This document shows, in pieces, positions 8,601 through 15,507 of a stretch of DNA of 64,000 nt. Position 1 is the stretch's first letter. Each line of letters begins with the position of its first letter. The position numbers and the translations under genes were made by a program. The notes under the pieces are model-generated. The model made no database searches. It was given only the letters and a program-made list of their open reading frames with translations, and was not told the origin of the DNA. Origin of the DNA: Peptidiphaga gingivicola (lineage in GTDB: Bacteria; Actinomycetota; Actinomycetes; Actinomycetales; Actinomycetaceae); the NCBI RefSeq assembly GCF_001652275.1, contig NZ_LVZK01000001.1:992001-1056000 (forward strand), in the 5' to 3' direction.

Positions 8601-10097
8601 AGCAACGCGGCCTCGGTTGACGTAGGCGGCGAGTCCCTTGAAGAACGCGTCGCCCGAACGCCATTTCTTCGCCACGAAGGAGGGCGAGAGGAACTCTTCG
8701 GCGAGGGTGTCGGTCGGCCCGGCTGACACAACGACGGTCTCGAAACCTGTGAGCTCGGGCTTGAGCTGCGGGACTTCGCGGCGGGAGGCGCCGTCCTCCC
8801 ACGTGTGGATCGCGCCGGTGAATGCGTCTCTCGGATCGCGCAGACGCGAAAGCCTGCGCGCGCGTTCGACGACGTTTCCGGCCAGAATCTCGCGGACGAC
8901 GGCGGCCTTGCCCGTGCCCGGCGCGCCGTTGATCGCGAGGATCCCGCCCCTGTCGGAGAGCTCGTGCATGGCGCGATTGACTGCGAACTGCTGGTTGCGC
9001 GAGAGGTGCAGGGCAGGGTCGGCGGGCCATCTGCCGGCTGGAATGCGGCTGGCGCTGAGCCGGGCGTCAATGGCCGCGCTGCGCTTGCGCATGTCGTGTC
9101 GGCGGGCGGTGTTGACCGCCCTGTCGGGCGAAAGGAAGCGCGAAAGCGCCATGCCGGCGTCGTCTCGGCGAATGAGGTCGCTGGCGAGGGCGATCTCGTC
9201 GAGGAAAGGGCTGTTGAGGCTGTCTTCCTCTCCCACGTCGGGTGGAAGGCCGTGCGCTCCGGGCGTGCCGGGCTCGCGGACCCTGACGCTCTTGATCCGC
9301 ACGGCGGGCCTTGCCAGCGAAGGAATCCGCGTCACGCCGGCGGCCGATTGGGCGATTGCGACCAGCTCGGCGAGCGAATCTGACGTTTGCGGGGACGGGT
9401 GGCCGTCCGACGAACGCCGAGCTTCGAACGTTCGAATCGAGTTGACAAGCTCCTTCGAGCCGGCGTCGAAACCGAGGAACCACCAGGGAACGATCGGACC
9501 GGGGTCGCGGGCCCGCCCCACTCCCCACGCGGCAGAGGACAGCACGGCCGTTTCCGGCAGGACGCGGCCGAGGGAATCGAGCTGAACCGTGGCGCACGCG
9601 CTCATTCCGCGGGCGACGGCCAAGTTGTCGGTCGAATCGACGAAGATCGATTCGAGCTCGCGAGCGATGTTCTCAGCGGTGAAACAACCTAGATAGACGG
9701 TGTGACGCCATTGTCCTTCGAATGCGTCGGCGTCGGCGATCTCCTGCCAGGGAAGCATCATTCCCGGGCGGAGATCCAGAACCTGATAGTCGGGGAGGGG
9801 CGCCTGGCCGCCGTTGCGGCCCTTGCCGCGGCGTGCCTCCGTCCCCTGGTATCGGTGGAAGCGAACGGGCAGATCGGCGTCTTCCGCTGCGTCGTCTGGC
9901 GTCTCGCCCAGTGCGGAGGAGGGCAGCTCGAGCTGGGCGCGCCAATCCTCGCCCTGACGCCGCCGGCCATTGCGCCGCGACCTCCGTTTGCGTCCGGTGG
10001 GCTCGGGAATGGACTCGGGGCTGAACTGCTCGATCAGGTTCCACGTAGCGAGGACGCTCAGCTGCTCGTCCTTGAATCCGTGCATCCCTTCTGACAT
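5643..10097 (-). CDS. Giant superfamily-1 helicase-like protein with degenerate Walker A
   Basis: A 1484-residue protein related to COG1112/UPF1-like SF1 helicases. Motif I is GAPGTGKA (residues 391-398), where the usual T/S after lysine is Ala398; the codon is clearly GCC at 8904-8906. Motif II is WLAVDEAAE and motif III-like AIGDPLRLEP. The C-terminal motor half ends in NPNLITAAVGRAKDRLYVIGD, typical of motif VI. Between motifs I and II lie about 300 Ala/Ser/Pro-rich residues with repeats such as SAQSAASALSA (7.56-8.3 kb), then a long coiled coil. In family members this position often holds a coiled coil, but not such a low-complexity spacer. ATP hydrolysis may be impaired. Start is 10097 or 10085. 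It stands alone. Confidence 0.85.
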   Translation of the reverse strand: MSEGMHGFKDEQLSVLATWNLIEQFSPESIPEPTGRKRRSRRNGRRRQGEDWRAQLELPSSALGETPDDAAEDADLPVRFHRYQGTEARRGKGRNGGQAPLPDYQVLDLRPGMMLPWQEIADADAFEGQWRHTVYLGCFTAENIARELESIFVDSTDNLAVARGMSACATVQLDSLGRVLPETAVLSSAAWGVGRARDPGPIVPWWFLGFDAGSKELVNSIRTFEARRSSDGHPSPQTSDSLAELVAIAQSAAGVTRIPSLARPAVRIKSVRVREPGTPGAHGLPPDVGEEDSLNSPFLDEIALASDLIRRDDAGMALSRFLSPDRAVNTARRHDMRKRSAAIDARLSASRIPAGRWPADPALHLSRNQQFAVNRAMHELSDRGGILAINGAPGTGKAAVVREILAGNVVERARRLSRLRDPRDAFTGAIHTWEDGASRREVPQLKPELTGFETVVVSAGPTDTLAEEFLSPSFVAKKWRSGDAFFKGLAAYVNRGRVAAASRPEGRPVTAGSGRKASADAPASAQSRNSLFAGLPMNDSLLIDSTALSNAGFPLPSVSSEDAGGSLPPIDIASFAPKQAPGGASLLSNAKLAVKQSAFHMGKTDSSSAEASSDPAFSFASAAASSAGSRLSGASAIAASANPAGFGFPTAAGASTDAAAPEVSALPAETDAPAETDTSTNENATADAAQIGATVDATEVESAPSADSATSTAPGSNAPYSPTQEPASAEADPAGNPAAAGLDVPAASAPPADSALSAASAAPAPSSDSPNQGSLPGVASAQSAASPSPAASAQSAASALSAPSAQSAASALSAASPLSAASAQSAASAFSAPSASSPDSPAVLGLGEESGAPAAGDRESAAAFPSADRPSDREASAPGAWAMVAAQLDTKAQQAAFRRDYWFADGAAGVAGMNAILEEQTIRRDNLRLADWANACAAYAEVEKKVEALLRQRVDAERRRDTLAQLPTRLARAEDAVYVAVAELREAEASVPELIDAAASSERELRAASALVQSQRREEPGLFRRIGSGGGAKRDWQARYDELSAREAAAAEADGLARAALAQAEELVRARAHRVSAIQQELIQIRADIPRLTRQCEEDRRLWGKSYPGAPQSEAEREQNTPWLDVELDEARSELFLAALKLHAAFLRAAAEFTHPGLDAATDVVAGNCPHNLEPEKLTAAWQLLFLAVPLVCTTFTAAARMFHSIGREAFGWLAVDEAAEVRPQMAVGTLARARRTIAIGDPLRLEPTVAVPMKTSMSIASMYGTAQWLAPGASVQTLADRVSSYGTTLRTGKRADGEPSAGLWVGIPLRVQSHCSEPMHSILNAIAYDGSLFAGAAGSPTSIPQSAWIDIPADNPGSHVQPLEIDAVRKILDKLRPEGVSADRIFIVTPFAQVARELEMLSSIHWPGLRTGTIQRMPRGRSEVVILVLGGDPDRAAAKVRVTKNPNLITAAVGRAKDRLYVIGDRSAWSQYPYLDVVSDLLG

Positions 10098-10199
10098 ACC
10101 TCAGCCTATCTTCCGCCGCGCGAGAATCCGCGCAGCCCTAGGGGAAATCTTGCTTTGCGTCACGCCAAGAGCGCGGGCTGAGGCTTTCTAGGCCGGTAT

Positions 10200-10214
10200 G
10201 GGTTGCAGCAACCC
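10200..10214 (+). terminator. Small hairpin followed by T-run
   Basis: A 6-bp stem GGGTTG/CAACCC with a 3-nt loop is followed on the plus strand by TTTTC. No plus-strand gene ends nearby, so it may be fortuitous or may block antisense transcription into the helicase promoter region. Confidence 0.3.
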
Positions 10215-10230
10215 TTTTCGACTGGGGTAA

Positions 10231-10242
10231 ACACGATCGTGT
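10231..10242. promoter_or_regulatory. 12-bp perfect palindrome upstream of the helicase gene
   Basis: ACACGATCGTGT is a perfect palindrome about 135 bp upstream of the helicase start. It resembles a dimeric operator half-site pair, but no regulator is identified. Confidence 0.3.
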
Positions 10243-10301
10243 CCTTCCAATTTTGCGTGATGTGACGGTAATGCCGCCTCCTGATACACCATGATAATAA
10301 A

Positions 10302-10316
10302 CGCTTGCGGCAAGCG
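10302..10316 (-). terminator. Rho-independent terminator of the lipoprotein gene
   Basis: On the minus strand, a CGCTTG-CCG-CAAGCG hairpin is followed directly by TTTATTAT. It lies 15 bases past the lipoprotein stop codon. Confidence 0.7.
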
Positions 10317-10330
10317 CATGAAGCGACCCG

Positions 10331-11062
10331 CTAGTCTACTGGGACGGCTGTCGTTTTGGTGCCGCAGGTAGCGATGGTGTTATCAGTGTCTTTTACCTCA
10401 GCGTACCAGCTAAATGGCCGAGTGATTCCCGGAATCCGGGTGTATGCCTCCACAATCGTCAAATATCCGTGCTCGATGACCACGAAATTGTCGTCCTCGA
10501 CGGGAAAGACCTTCTTGCCGTTGAGGTGCCCGGCTGAAAGGACTCCGTTCGCCCCGTCCTCGCCGAAAAGCGTGACGACGTAGCCGAGGGTGTCCGGCGG
10601 CGTGCCGACGCCGTCCTCGTACACGAAACGCGCCGAGTACTTTGTGCCGTTGCCTCGAAAAACGACCTTGGAGACAGGGGACTCGGCGCCCGAGACGGGC
10701 GTGCACTCGACCGACGTCGTGAATGCCCCTGTTGATTGAGGCGACGACGGCGGTTCGCTCGGGCTCTGATGGGCGCGCGGGGACGGCGGCGCCGGGGCCG
10801 ACGTCGGAGCTTCGCTCGCCTCGGTTGAGGTGGGAGTAGGCGTCGCAGCCTTGGACTCGCTCGATGTGGGCGCCGTCGACGGTGCCGATGACGTCGACGG
10901 CGACGTCGTTCCGCTGGCTTGGGACGAGACTGCGGTCGAAGCGGTCTGCGTCGGCGTATGTGAGTGACTTTTCTTGCCGTTGGACGATCCCGACGATTCG
11001 CATGCGGTGAGCGCCACTAACAAGGCCATCACAGTGGCCGCTCTTACCAGTCTCTTCGGCAT
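10331..11062 (-). CDS. Secreted lipoprotein with Ser/Thr-rich stalk
   Basis: A 243-residue predicted lipoprotein. The signal peptide ends in a lipobox LTAC with Cys21 as the lipidation site. A Ser/Thr/Pro/Ala-rich stalk follows (about 22-105), such as could be O-mannosylated by the PMT encoded at 19.3-21.7 kb; that link is inference. The C-terminal ~135 residues form a globular domain with two cysteines (in VECTPV near the start and ATCGTK near the end) that probably pair. Family unknown. GAAGGAGGGAAC gives a strong ribosome site for ATG 11062. A U-rich terminator follows. Confidence 0.8.
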   Translation of the reverse strand: MPKRLVRAATVMALLVALTACESSGSSNGKKSHSHTPTQTASTAVSSQASGTTSPSTSSAPSTAPTSSESKAATPTPTSTEASEAPTSAPAPPSPRAHQSPSEPPSSPQSTGAFTTSVECTPVSGAESPVSKVVFRGNGTKYSARFVYEDGVGTPPDTLGYVVTLFGEDGANGVLSAGHLNGKKVFPVEDDNFVVIEHGYLTIVEAYTRIPGITRPFSWYAEVKDTDNTIATCGTKTTAVPVD

Positions 11063-11180
11063 GTTCCCTCCTTCGTGGCGTTGCTTTTTGCCTCCGCGTG
11101 TTCAAGCGCCACTCTCCAATATTGTTACCGCCAAGGAGACATTGTGTCATGGGTACTATTGCCCAGGCCGGAGGTGTGTG

Positions 11181-11297
11181 ATGATTTTTCCGCGCAACGG
11201 CGCGGAAAAAAGAAGGAGTGTTAGCTCCGCCAAATCGAGGGTGAATTGCAGGCGTTCAGTTTCGCATGATAATATAGAAGGGCTGTGGAGTCCCTGA
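11181..11297 (+). CDS. Possible 38-residue small ORF
   Basis: ATG 11181 is preceded by CCGGAGGTGTG at usable spacing and opens a 38-codon frame that ends at 11297. Its first codons run through a perfect 11-bp inverted repeat (11185-11195 and 11200-11210). No similarity is recognised. It may be a leader peptide or non-coding. Confidence 0.2.
   Translation: MIFPRNGAEKRRSVSSAKSRVNCRRSVSHDNIEGLWSP
11185..11210. repeat. Perfect inverted repeat TTTTTCCGCGC/GCGCGGAAAAA
   Basis: The arms are 11 bp with a 4-nt loop (AACG). T-runs lie before and A-runs after on both strands, which is the reverse of an intrinsic terminator, so a protein-binding site or other structure is more likely. Confidence 0.5.
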
Positions 11298-11303
11298 AGG
11301 GAA

Positions 11304-11819
11304 TCAGCAGTCCCGGCGTCGGCCGCTCAGCCAGCCGGCGAGTTTCGATCCCGCCCCTTTTGCGAGGCTTTTCGCCCCTTTTTTGAAGTGCCCCTGGGTT
11401 TCCTCTCGGTGCGCGGCCAGCAGCTCGGCGATCCTCGCCCACGGGATGGACCTGCGAATGGCGGAGCATTGGCTGGTCAGGCGTTTGCGGCGGCTCGCCT
11501 CCTCGACGGCCTCGTTGAGGGTGGCGGTGTCTTCGCCCAAGGCTTCGGCGATCCACAGCATTCCCTGCGGCGACGTCGAACGATTCCATCCAACCCGGGC
11601 TTCTAGCGAGCGCCTTTTGCGGGCGGAACCGTCGGGGGACTCCAGGTCTTCGTACCAGCTGACCATCGACTGTTTGGGGCTGGAATACCAGTTCTCTTCC
11701 GCAAGCAGACGGTCAGAGCCGGATCTGCGCGCGTCATATCCGTCCGATATGGGCAGCCCCTCCGGCAGCTTGGACAGTACGCGTGAAAAATCCGCAGCGC
11801 TGAGGTCCTCATCGCTCAT
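11304..11819 (-). CDS. Unknown protein
   Basis: A 171-residue soluble protein. The central part (about residues 47-95) reads SWYEDLESPDGSARKRRSLEARVGW..., then a short conserved-looking MLWIAEALGED followed by an amphipathic helix rich in Glu/Ala. The C-terminus is Lys/Arg-rich. The order 'SWYE...NRS.....MLWIAEALGE' resembles small actinobacterial proteins of unknown function that I cannot name. I chose ATG 11819 (MSDED) because AGGGTG precedes it; a GTG three codons earlier is possible. It has no membrane segments. Confidence 0.6.
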   Translation of the reverse strand: MSDEDLSAADFSRVLSKLPEGLPISDGYDARRSGSDRLLAEENWYSSPKQSMVSWYEDLESPDGSARKRRSLEARVGWNRSTSPQGMLWIAEALGEDTATLNEAVEEASRRKRLTSQCSAIRRSIPWARIAELLAAHREETQGHFKKGAKSLAKGAGSKLAGWLSGRRRDC

Positions 11820-11828
11820 TATTTTCAC

Positions 11829-12350
11829 CCTAACGGAAGCTTGTCGTCCGATTGGACTTTTGTGTGCGTGATAGTTTTGTCTTCATTGGTCTTTGCATTT
11901 TACGTCATTTGGCATCGATCAGTCCACAATTTTCACGTCTGTCCGCATGGGCATCGTTGTCCGGCGCCTCGGGAAAGGAAATTGTCCGAGTTGTCGGAGG
12001 AGAAAATCGCACGGCGGCGGCTCCTGCCCGCTGCCGGCCGCGTGCCGTTTGCGAACGGTCCAAGTAGATTCGCGACCTGAAGGAGGCCTGAGCCGCCCGA
12101 AGGAAAGAGGGGAAGCCGGGCGATTCCAGCGCTGCGCGCCTCACCCGTCTCCGATTCGTCTGCGGCGGTCACGTTCTGCTGCTGGTAGGCTGACGTGAAA
12201 TCTCACGGTGCAGGGGACTTCCGCCACAAGGGGCGGTAAGCGGCTTGCACGGTGAGAATGCAAACGCCGGAGCGGTGACGCTCAGGAAAACTCGGGCGAG
12301 GCAACGCCCGGAAGGCCCGGGCGGCGACGCCCAGAAAGACTGGAGGGAAA
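11829..12350. other. 522-bp spacer with weak coding signals and a structured leader
   Basis: The left part (11841-12080, plus strand, TTG start) holds a 79-codon frame with one hydrophobic helix (VCVIVLSSLVFAFYVIW) but no ribosome site; I rate it about 0.2 as a small membrane protein. The right part (about 12170-12350) is the GC-rich leader of the membrane-protein gene at 12351 and contains degenerate 24-25-bp repeats and short hairpins. It matches no riboswitch class I know. Confidence 0.4.
12273..12346 (+). repeat. Three degenerate 24-25-bp direct repeats in a 5' leader
   Basis: Units begin at 12273, 12297 and 12322 with CGGTGACGCTCAG, CGAGGCAACGCCCGG and CGGCGACGCCCAG, followed by GAAA/GGAA/GAAA-like cores and CTCGG/CCCGG/CTGG. 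They lie immediately before the ribosome site of the gene at 12351. Confidence 0.4.
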
Positions 12351-12683
12351 ATGACTCCTTGGCGGTGGACGGCATACTGCCTTTTCACTTTTGCCCTTGC
12401 CGTATTGGCGTTCAGGTTCGCAGTCGACCCGCCGCACGTGCTGGCCGTGGGAGTCGCCGTCGTCGTCCTCGGTGTTTTGGCCCTGGTCTTTGCCCTGAAC
12501 TCCGAGAACAACGGCGGACCGCTCTCGTCGCGCGGCAACGACCTTCTGGCCGCGCTTGGCTGGGCGGGCGGAGTCATTGGCCTGGCGTTCTTTCCGCCGC
12601 AGCCGTCGTGGGCGTGGGTTGTGGCAACGATCGGCCTGTTGACCGCCATGCAGAGATACGCGGGAAGGCAGTGGTACGGCTAA
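12351..12683 (+). CDS. Small membrane protein
   Basis: A 110-residue protein with three to four hydrophobic helices (about 5-25, 30-49, 65-80 and 83-100) and a short hydrophilic loop NSENNGGPLSSRGND. A clear CTGGAGGG ribosome site precedes ATG 12351. Function unknown. Its TAA stop overlaps the TAG stop of the convergent uridine-kinase-like gene in the shared bases CTAA (12680-12683), so there is no spacer for a terminator between them. Confidence 0.75.
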   Translation: MTPWRWTAYCLFTFALAVLAFRFAVDPPHVLAVGVAVVVLGVLALVFALNSENNGGPLSSRGNDLLAALGWAGGVIGLAFFPPQPSWAWVVATIGLLTAMQRYAGRQWYG

Positions 12684-13369
12684 TCCGCCACGACGACGTC
12701 GGGCGCCCCGCTTCGTGGCAGCAGGTCCTCCTGTTCGGCCCACATCAGCCACCATCGTCCGGGGTCGCCCTCCCTTCGGGCCACGCGTTCGCGGCGGCGT
12801 TCCTCGTCCAGCTCGACCCAAACGGAGACGTCGACGAAGGGCCGACACGGAGCGCTCGCCGCCCCGCACCCCGTGAGAATGAGAACGTCAACGGGGCCCG
12901 ACTGCGGAATACGGACCTCGTCCGCCCACGCGCCGCGGTTCCAATCCCACGTGCGCGCCGTCGCGCTCCCTCGCGACCGGACGGGCTCGAGAATTCGGGA
13001 GGCCACGGCCTCGACGCCGTCGATCAGACCGTTCCAACCGCCGATGAACGACTCGACTTCTATCGCGGCGGCGGCAATGCCCTCCTCGCAGAGCTCCTTC
13101 TCCAGTTTGCCCGCCAAAGTGGTCTTTCCTGCGCCCGACTTCCCGTCGATCGCAACTACGAAGGTTGGCCGCGACGCTGTCGAATCCGTCGGCGTCCCTG
13201 AATCGGTCGGCGTCCCCGAGGCGGTCGGCATTCGAGAATCGATCGGCGTCTCCGAAGCAGGCTCTGCTGTCCGTCTGTGTTCGCCTGCCCGCCTGTGTTT
13301 GTCTGTCAGCGTGCGAATGAAGCGAGGAGCCTCCGCCGACGAGACTCGGATGGGATCGCTCTCGGGCAT
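12680..13369 (-). CDS. Uridine-kinase-like P-loop protein
   Basis: A 229-residue NTP-binding protein of the uridine kinase/P-loop kinase group, usually cytoplasmic and acting on nucleosides or related small molecules. Walker A is GKSGAGKT at residues 76-83. Downstream are an acidic FIGGWNGLIDGVE segment, a WDWNRGAW loop, the ILTGCGAAS strand and a C-terminal lid rich in Arg (EERRRERVARREGD). The N-terminal ~70 residues contain a PTDSGTPTDS-type linker and are probably disordered. AAGGAAGG precedes ATG 13369. The substrate is not certain from sequence. A 20-bp tandem repeat lies upstream. Confidence 0.8.
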   Translation of the reverse strand: MPESDPIRVSSAEAPRFIRTLTDKHRRAGEHRRTAEPASETPIDSRMPTASGTPTDSGTPTDSTASRPTFVVAIDGKSGAGKTTLAGKLEKELCEEGIAAAAIEVESFIGGWNGLIDGVEAVASRILEPVRSRGSATARTWDWNRGAWADEVRIPQSGPVDVLILTGCGAASAPCRPFVDVSVWVELDEERRRERVARREGDPGRWWLMWAEQEDLLPRSGAPDVVVAD

Positions 13370-13450
13370 ATCGAAGTTCCTTCCTTCAGGCGCGACATTT
13401 TGACGTTTTACGCGAATGGGCGAGCGCTGACTTGCTTGAAGACGTCCCTG

Positions 13451-13490
13451 TGCATATGTCGCAGCGCACGTACATATGTCGCGGCACAAG
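13451..13490. repeat. Two 20-bp tandem repeats containing CATATGTCGC
   Basis: Units at 13451-13470 and 13471-13490 share 16 of 20 bases, each with CATATGTCGC. They sit about 80-120 bp upstream of the uridine-kinase-like gene, where a regulator could bind two helical turns apart. Confidence 0.5.
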
Positions 13491-13617
13491 GAAAGTCATT
13501 TTCTGTCGGTCGGTCTCTATGTCAGAAGGCCTTCCCTCTCCGCATCGGGGCGCTCCCGCCCGGATTCGCGAGGGGCGCCGGGTCGGTTGCGTCCTGCTGG
13601 ACGCCCTCGCGCAATCG

Positions 13618-14103
13618 TCATTCGTGAGAGGCCTCGGCCTCTTGGGAGTCGATCGCCTCCCGGAGCTCGGCCAGTTCGACCATGTCAGAGGCAGCCCCCA
13701 AGAAGCGCGCCCCCCTCGGTTCGACGGCGTTGCGAACCGAGGCCGTCGTCGATTCGACTGCCAGCCTGGTCGGCCCGTATCCCTGGATGAAGTAGGCGAA
13801 TTCCCGTCCCGAAAGCTCTTCCGCCCTGGGGTGGGTTTCCAGCCTCTCCAGCAGGGTTCTGGCAGCCGCGCTCATTGTTTCCGTATAGACGGGGGAGCCG
13901 AGGACTATGACGTCGGCAGCGAGCATCTTCTCCAGCACGGCGTCGAACTCGTCGTCGTCGAAGCTCTGGCCGAAAAAGCCTATGCGGTAATCGACGAGGT
14001 GGATCTGTTCGCTTTCGAGGCCCTCGAGCAGGGCCGTTCCGCATTCGACAGTCGATCCGTCCTTTTTGGCGCTGGCGTTGATGAAAAGATACTTTCTTGG
14101 CAT
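13618..14103 (-). CDS. Flavodoxin-like NAD(P)H-dependent oxidoreductase
   Basis: A 161-residue flavoprotein of the NADPH-dependent FMN reductase family, probably cytoplasmic and using FMN to reduce small substrates. The phosphate-binding loop NASAKKDGST follows the first strand (residues 9-18). VIVLGSPVYTETMSAAARTLLERL matches the second FMN-contacting loop and helix. A third region, YFIQGYGPT, fits the last FMN loop. GAAGGAGGACG gives a very strong ribosome site for ATG 14103. Substrate unknown. It is divergent from the hydrolase gene. Confidence 0.85.
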   Translation of the reverse strand: MPRKYLFINASAKKDGSTVECGTALLEGLESEQIHLVDYRIGFFGQSFDDDEFDAVLEKMLAADVIVLGSPVYTETMSAAARTLLERLETHPRAEELSGREFAYFIQGYGPTRLAVESTTASVRNAVEPRGARFLGAASDMVELAELREAIDSQEAEASHE

Positions 14104-14253
14104 TCGTCCTCCTTCGACTCGTTGCAAGTCTTTGCCCACCGCGGGTCTTTCTGCCGCCTGCAAGTCTAACGGCTGGCCTGCGGATGCGGCCCTCATTTTT
14201 CGCGCAACATCGCATTCCTCTCAATCTCAAGTGGGTGCGGCCCTCGAGCCGAC

Positions 14254-14302
14254 TGGCCTCCTTCGGTGCGGGTGGCCTCCTTCGGTGCGGGTGGCCGCCT
14301 TC
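14254..14302. repeat. 19-bp tandem repeat, about 2.6 copies
   Basis: The unit TGGCCTCCTTCGGTGCGGG occurs exactly at 14254-14272 and 14273-14291 and partly again at 14292-14302. It is non-coding and lies upstream of the hydrolase promoter. Confidence 0.8.
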
Positions 14303-14366
14303 GCATACTGCGCTGGACGTCTGCTTGTGAGGCGGAAGCGTCTGCCGCGCCTGGGCCCGAGCAATC

Positions 14367-14372
14367 TATAAT
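14367..14372 (+). promoter_or_regulatory. TATAAT -10 element of the hydrolase gene
   Basis: A perfect -10 hexamer stands out in a GC-rich spacer. No clear -35 is seen at 17 bp. Transcription would start near 14379 and give a leader of about 150 nt that contains two hairpins. Confidence 0.5.
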
Positions 14373-14380
14373 CCGTATCG

Positions 14381-14413
14381 GATCCAGAGGAAGCTGAGAA
14401 TCCACTCTGGATC
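14381..14413 (+). ncRNA. Leader hairpin 1 of the hydrolase mRNA
   Basis: A 9-bp perfect stem GATCCAGAG/CTCTGGATC with a 15-nt loop. A second stem, GGCCGCCC/GGGCGGCC (14463-14470 and 14479-14486), lies 49 nt further on. Together they could act as a post-transcriptional control element; no known class is recognised. Confidence 0.35.
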
Positions 14414-14531
14414 TAGGACGGACGGCAGGCTGAGGGCCCACGCCAGGTCTGAGGCCTCGAATGGCCGCCCCAGGCCTAGGGCGGCCGAAGTCCGCGCCTG
14501 TTTCAAAGCGATCGAGCTTTTAGGAGGGGTC

Positions 14532-15341
14532 ATGGCAAGGTTGGCGACGTATATTTCGGGCTGTGGGGGATCGACGGCGATCGTGGCCCTCCACGGCGTG
14601 ACCGACAACGGGCCGTCTTTGGCGGGAATCGCCCAGAGGTGGAACGGCGAGCGCCGAGTGGCCCTCGTCGACTCGCTCGGCCACGGGCTCTCTCCCCGGC
14701 TGACGGACGCCGAGCTGGCCGACCCCCTCGGCGCGAGCGTCGAGGCCGCCATCGACGTCGTCGAAGAACAGGCAGGGTACGCTGCGTCGGGGAAGGTCGC
14801 GCTCCTCGGGCACTCGATGGGAGGCGCCATTGCGACTGCGGCGGCTGCTGTGCGCCCCGACCTCGTTGAGGCCCTCGTGCTCGAGGACCCGGCGTGGCTC
14901 ACCGAAGAGCAGGCTGCCGCATACAAGGCGGGAGCACAGGCCGAAATCGCTCGTCTGGACCGAATTGCGGCCAATCCCGCCGACGCCGTCAAGCAAGCCG
15001 TCAACGACCATCCGAGTCGCGTCGTCGGCGAGCTGGGGGCGTGGGCCACGGCCAAAGGGCAGGTTGACCGCGCACTCGTCGCAGTGGGCGTCGTGGGACT
15101 GACGGCTCCGCGCACGCAGCTGGCCGCGGAGATCGCCGTTCCCTGTCTTTTGATGACGGGGGATCAGCCAGGTGCGCTCTTCACCGAAGAAGAAATCGCT
15201 TCGATTCTGGCCGTCGGCAATCCCCTTCTCAGGGCGACGACGGTCACAGGCGCGGGCCACTGCATCCGCCGCGACCAACCGGAGGCGTTCTATCGGGCTG
15301 TCGAGGCCTTCCTGGGCAGCCTGCCGAGTTCGGGGGCGTAA
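14532..15341 (+). CDS. Alpha/beta hydrolase
   Basis: A 269-residue alpha/beta-fold hydrolase. The nucleophile elbow is GHSMGG with Ser95, the oxyanion-hole HG pair is at 21-22 (VALHGVTDNG), the acid is probably the Asp in MTGDQPG, and the catalytic His is in GAGHCIRRD. The fold and small cap suggest an esterase or lipase-like enzyme in the cytoplasm; substrate unknown. TAGGAGGGG precedes ATG 14532. The last codons and stop lie inside a 36-bp tandem duplication, so a second copy of the C-terminal end with its own stop follows outside the gene. Confidence 0.9.
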   Translation: MARLATYISGCGGSTAIVALHGVTDNGPSLAGIAQRWNGERRVALVDSLGHGLSPRLTDAELADPLGASVEAAIDVVEEQAGYAASGKVALLGHSMGGAIATAAAAVRPDLVEALVLEDPAWLTEEQAAAYKAGAQAEIARLDRIAANPADAVKQAVNDHPSRVVGELGAWATAKGQVDRALVAVGVVGLTAPRTQLAAEIAVPCLLMTGDQPGALFTEEEIASILAVGNPLLRATTVTGAGHCIRRDQPEAFYRAVEAFLGSLPSSGA

Positions 15342-15382
15342 ACCGCCCTGGGCAGCCTGCCAAGTTCGGAGGCGTAAACCGC
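15311..15382 (+). repeat. 36-bp tandem duplication spanning the hydrolase stop codon
   Basis: Two 36-bp units (15311-15346 and 15347-15382) differ at only two positions. Unit 1 encodes the last ten residues and the TAA stop; unit 2 is non-coding because the first stop is intact. The unit length is exactly 12 codons. Confidence 0.9.
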
Positions 15383-15436
15383 GAATCTAGGGAGAACAAG
15401 CTCGCCTGCCGCGAGAACGAGTGGTCCTGTAGAGGC

Positions 15437-15474
15437 GAAGCGGGGCGGGGACATCGTCGTCCCCGCCCCGCTTC
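15437..15474. terminator. Bidirectional terminator hairpin
   Basis: A perfect 16-bp stem (GAAGCGGGGCGGGGAC and its complement) with a 6-nt loop lies between the convergent hydrolase and protease genes. Its pyrimidine-rich right flank fits termination of either strand. Confidence 0.85.
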
Positions 15475-15507
15475 TGTCCTTCCTTCGGATCGCCGCCTGT
15501 GAGTCGG

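Larger units (their letters stand above)
14104..14531. other. 428-bp divergent spacer with repeats, promoter and structured leader
   Basis: The spacer separates the reductase (minus) and hydrolase (plus). It contains a 19-bp tandem repeat at 14254-14302, a perfect TATAAT at 14367-14372 and two hairpins before the hydrolase start, each listed separately. I see no gene in it. Confidence 0.6.

Noticed and set aside
11185-11210. Inverted repeat as a terminator for the gene ending at 11304
   Set aside because: It has T-runs before and A-runs after the stem on both strands, the reverse of an intrinsic terminator.
12170-12350. Leader before the membrane-protein gene as a known riboswitch (cobalamin, glycine, yybP-ykoY, ydaO)
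   Set aside because: None of the conserved core sequences of these classes is present.
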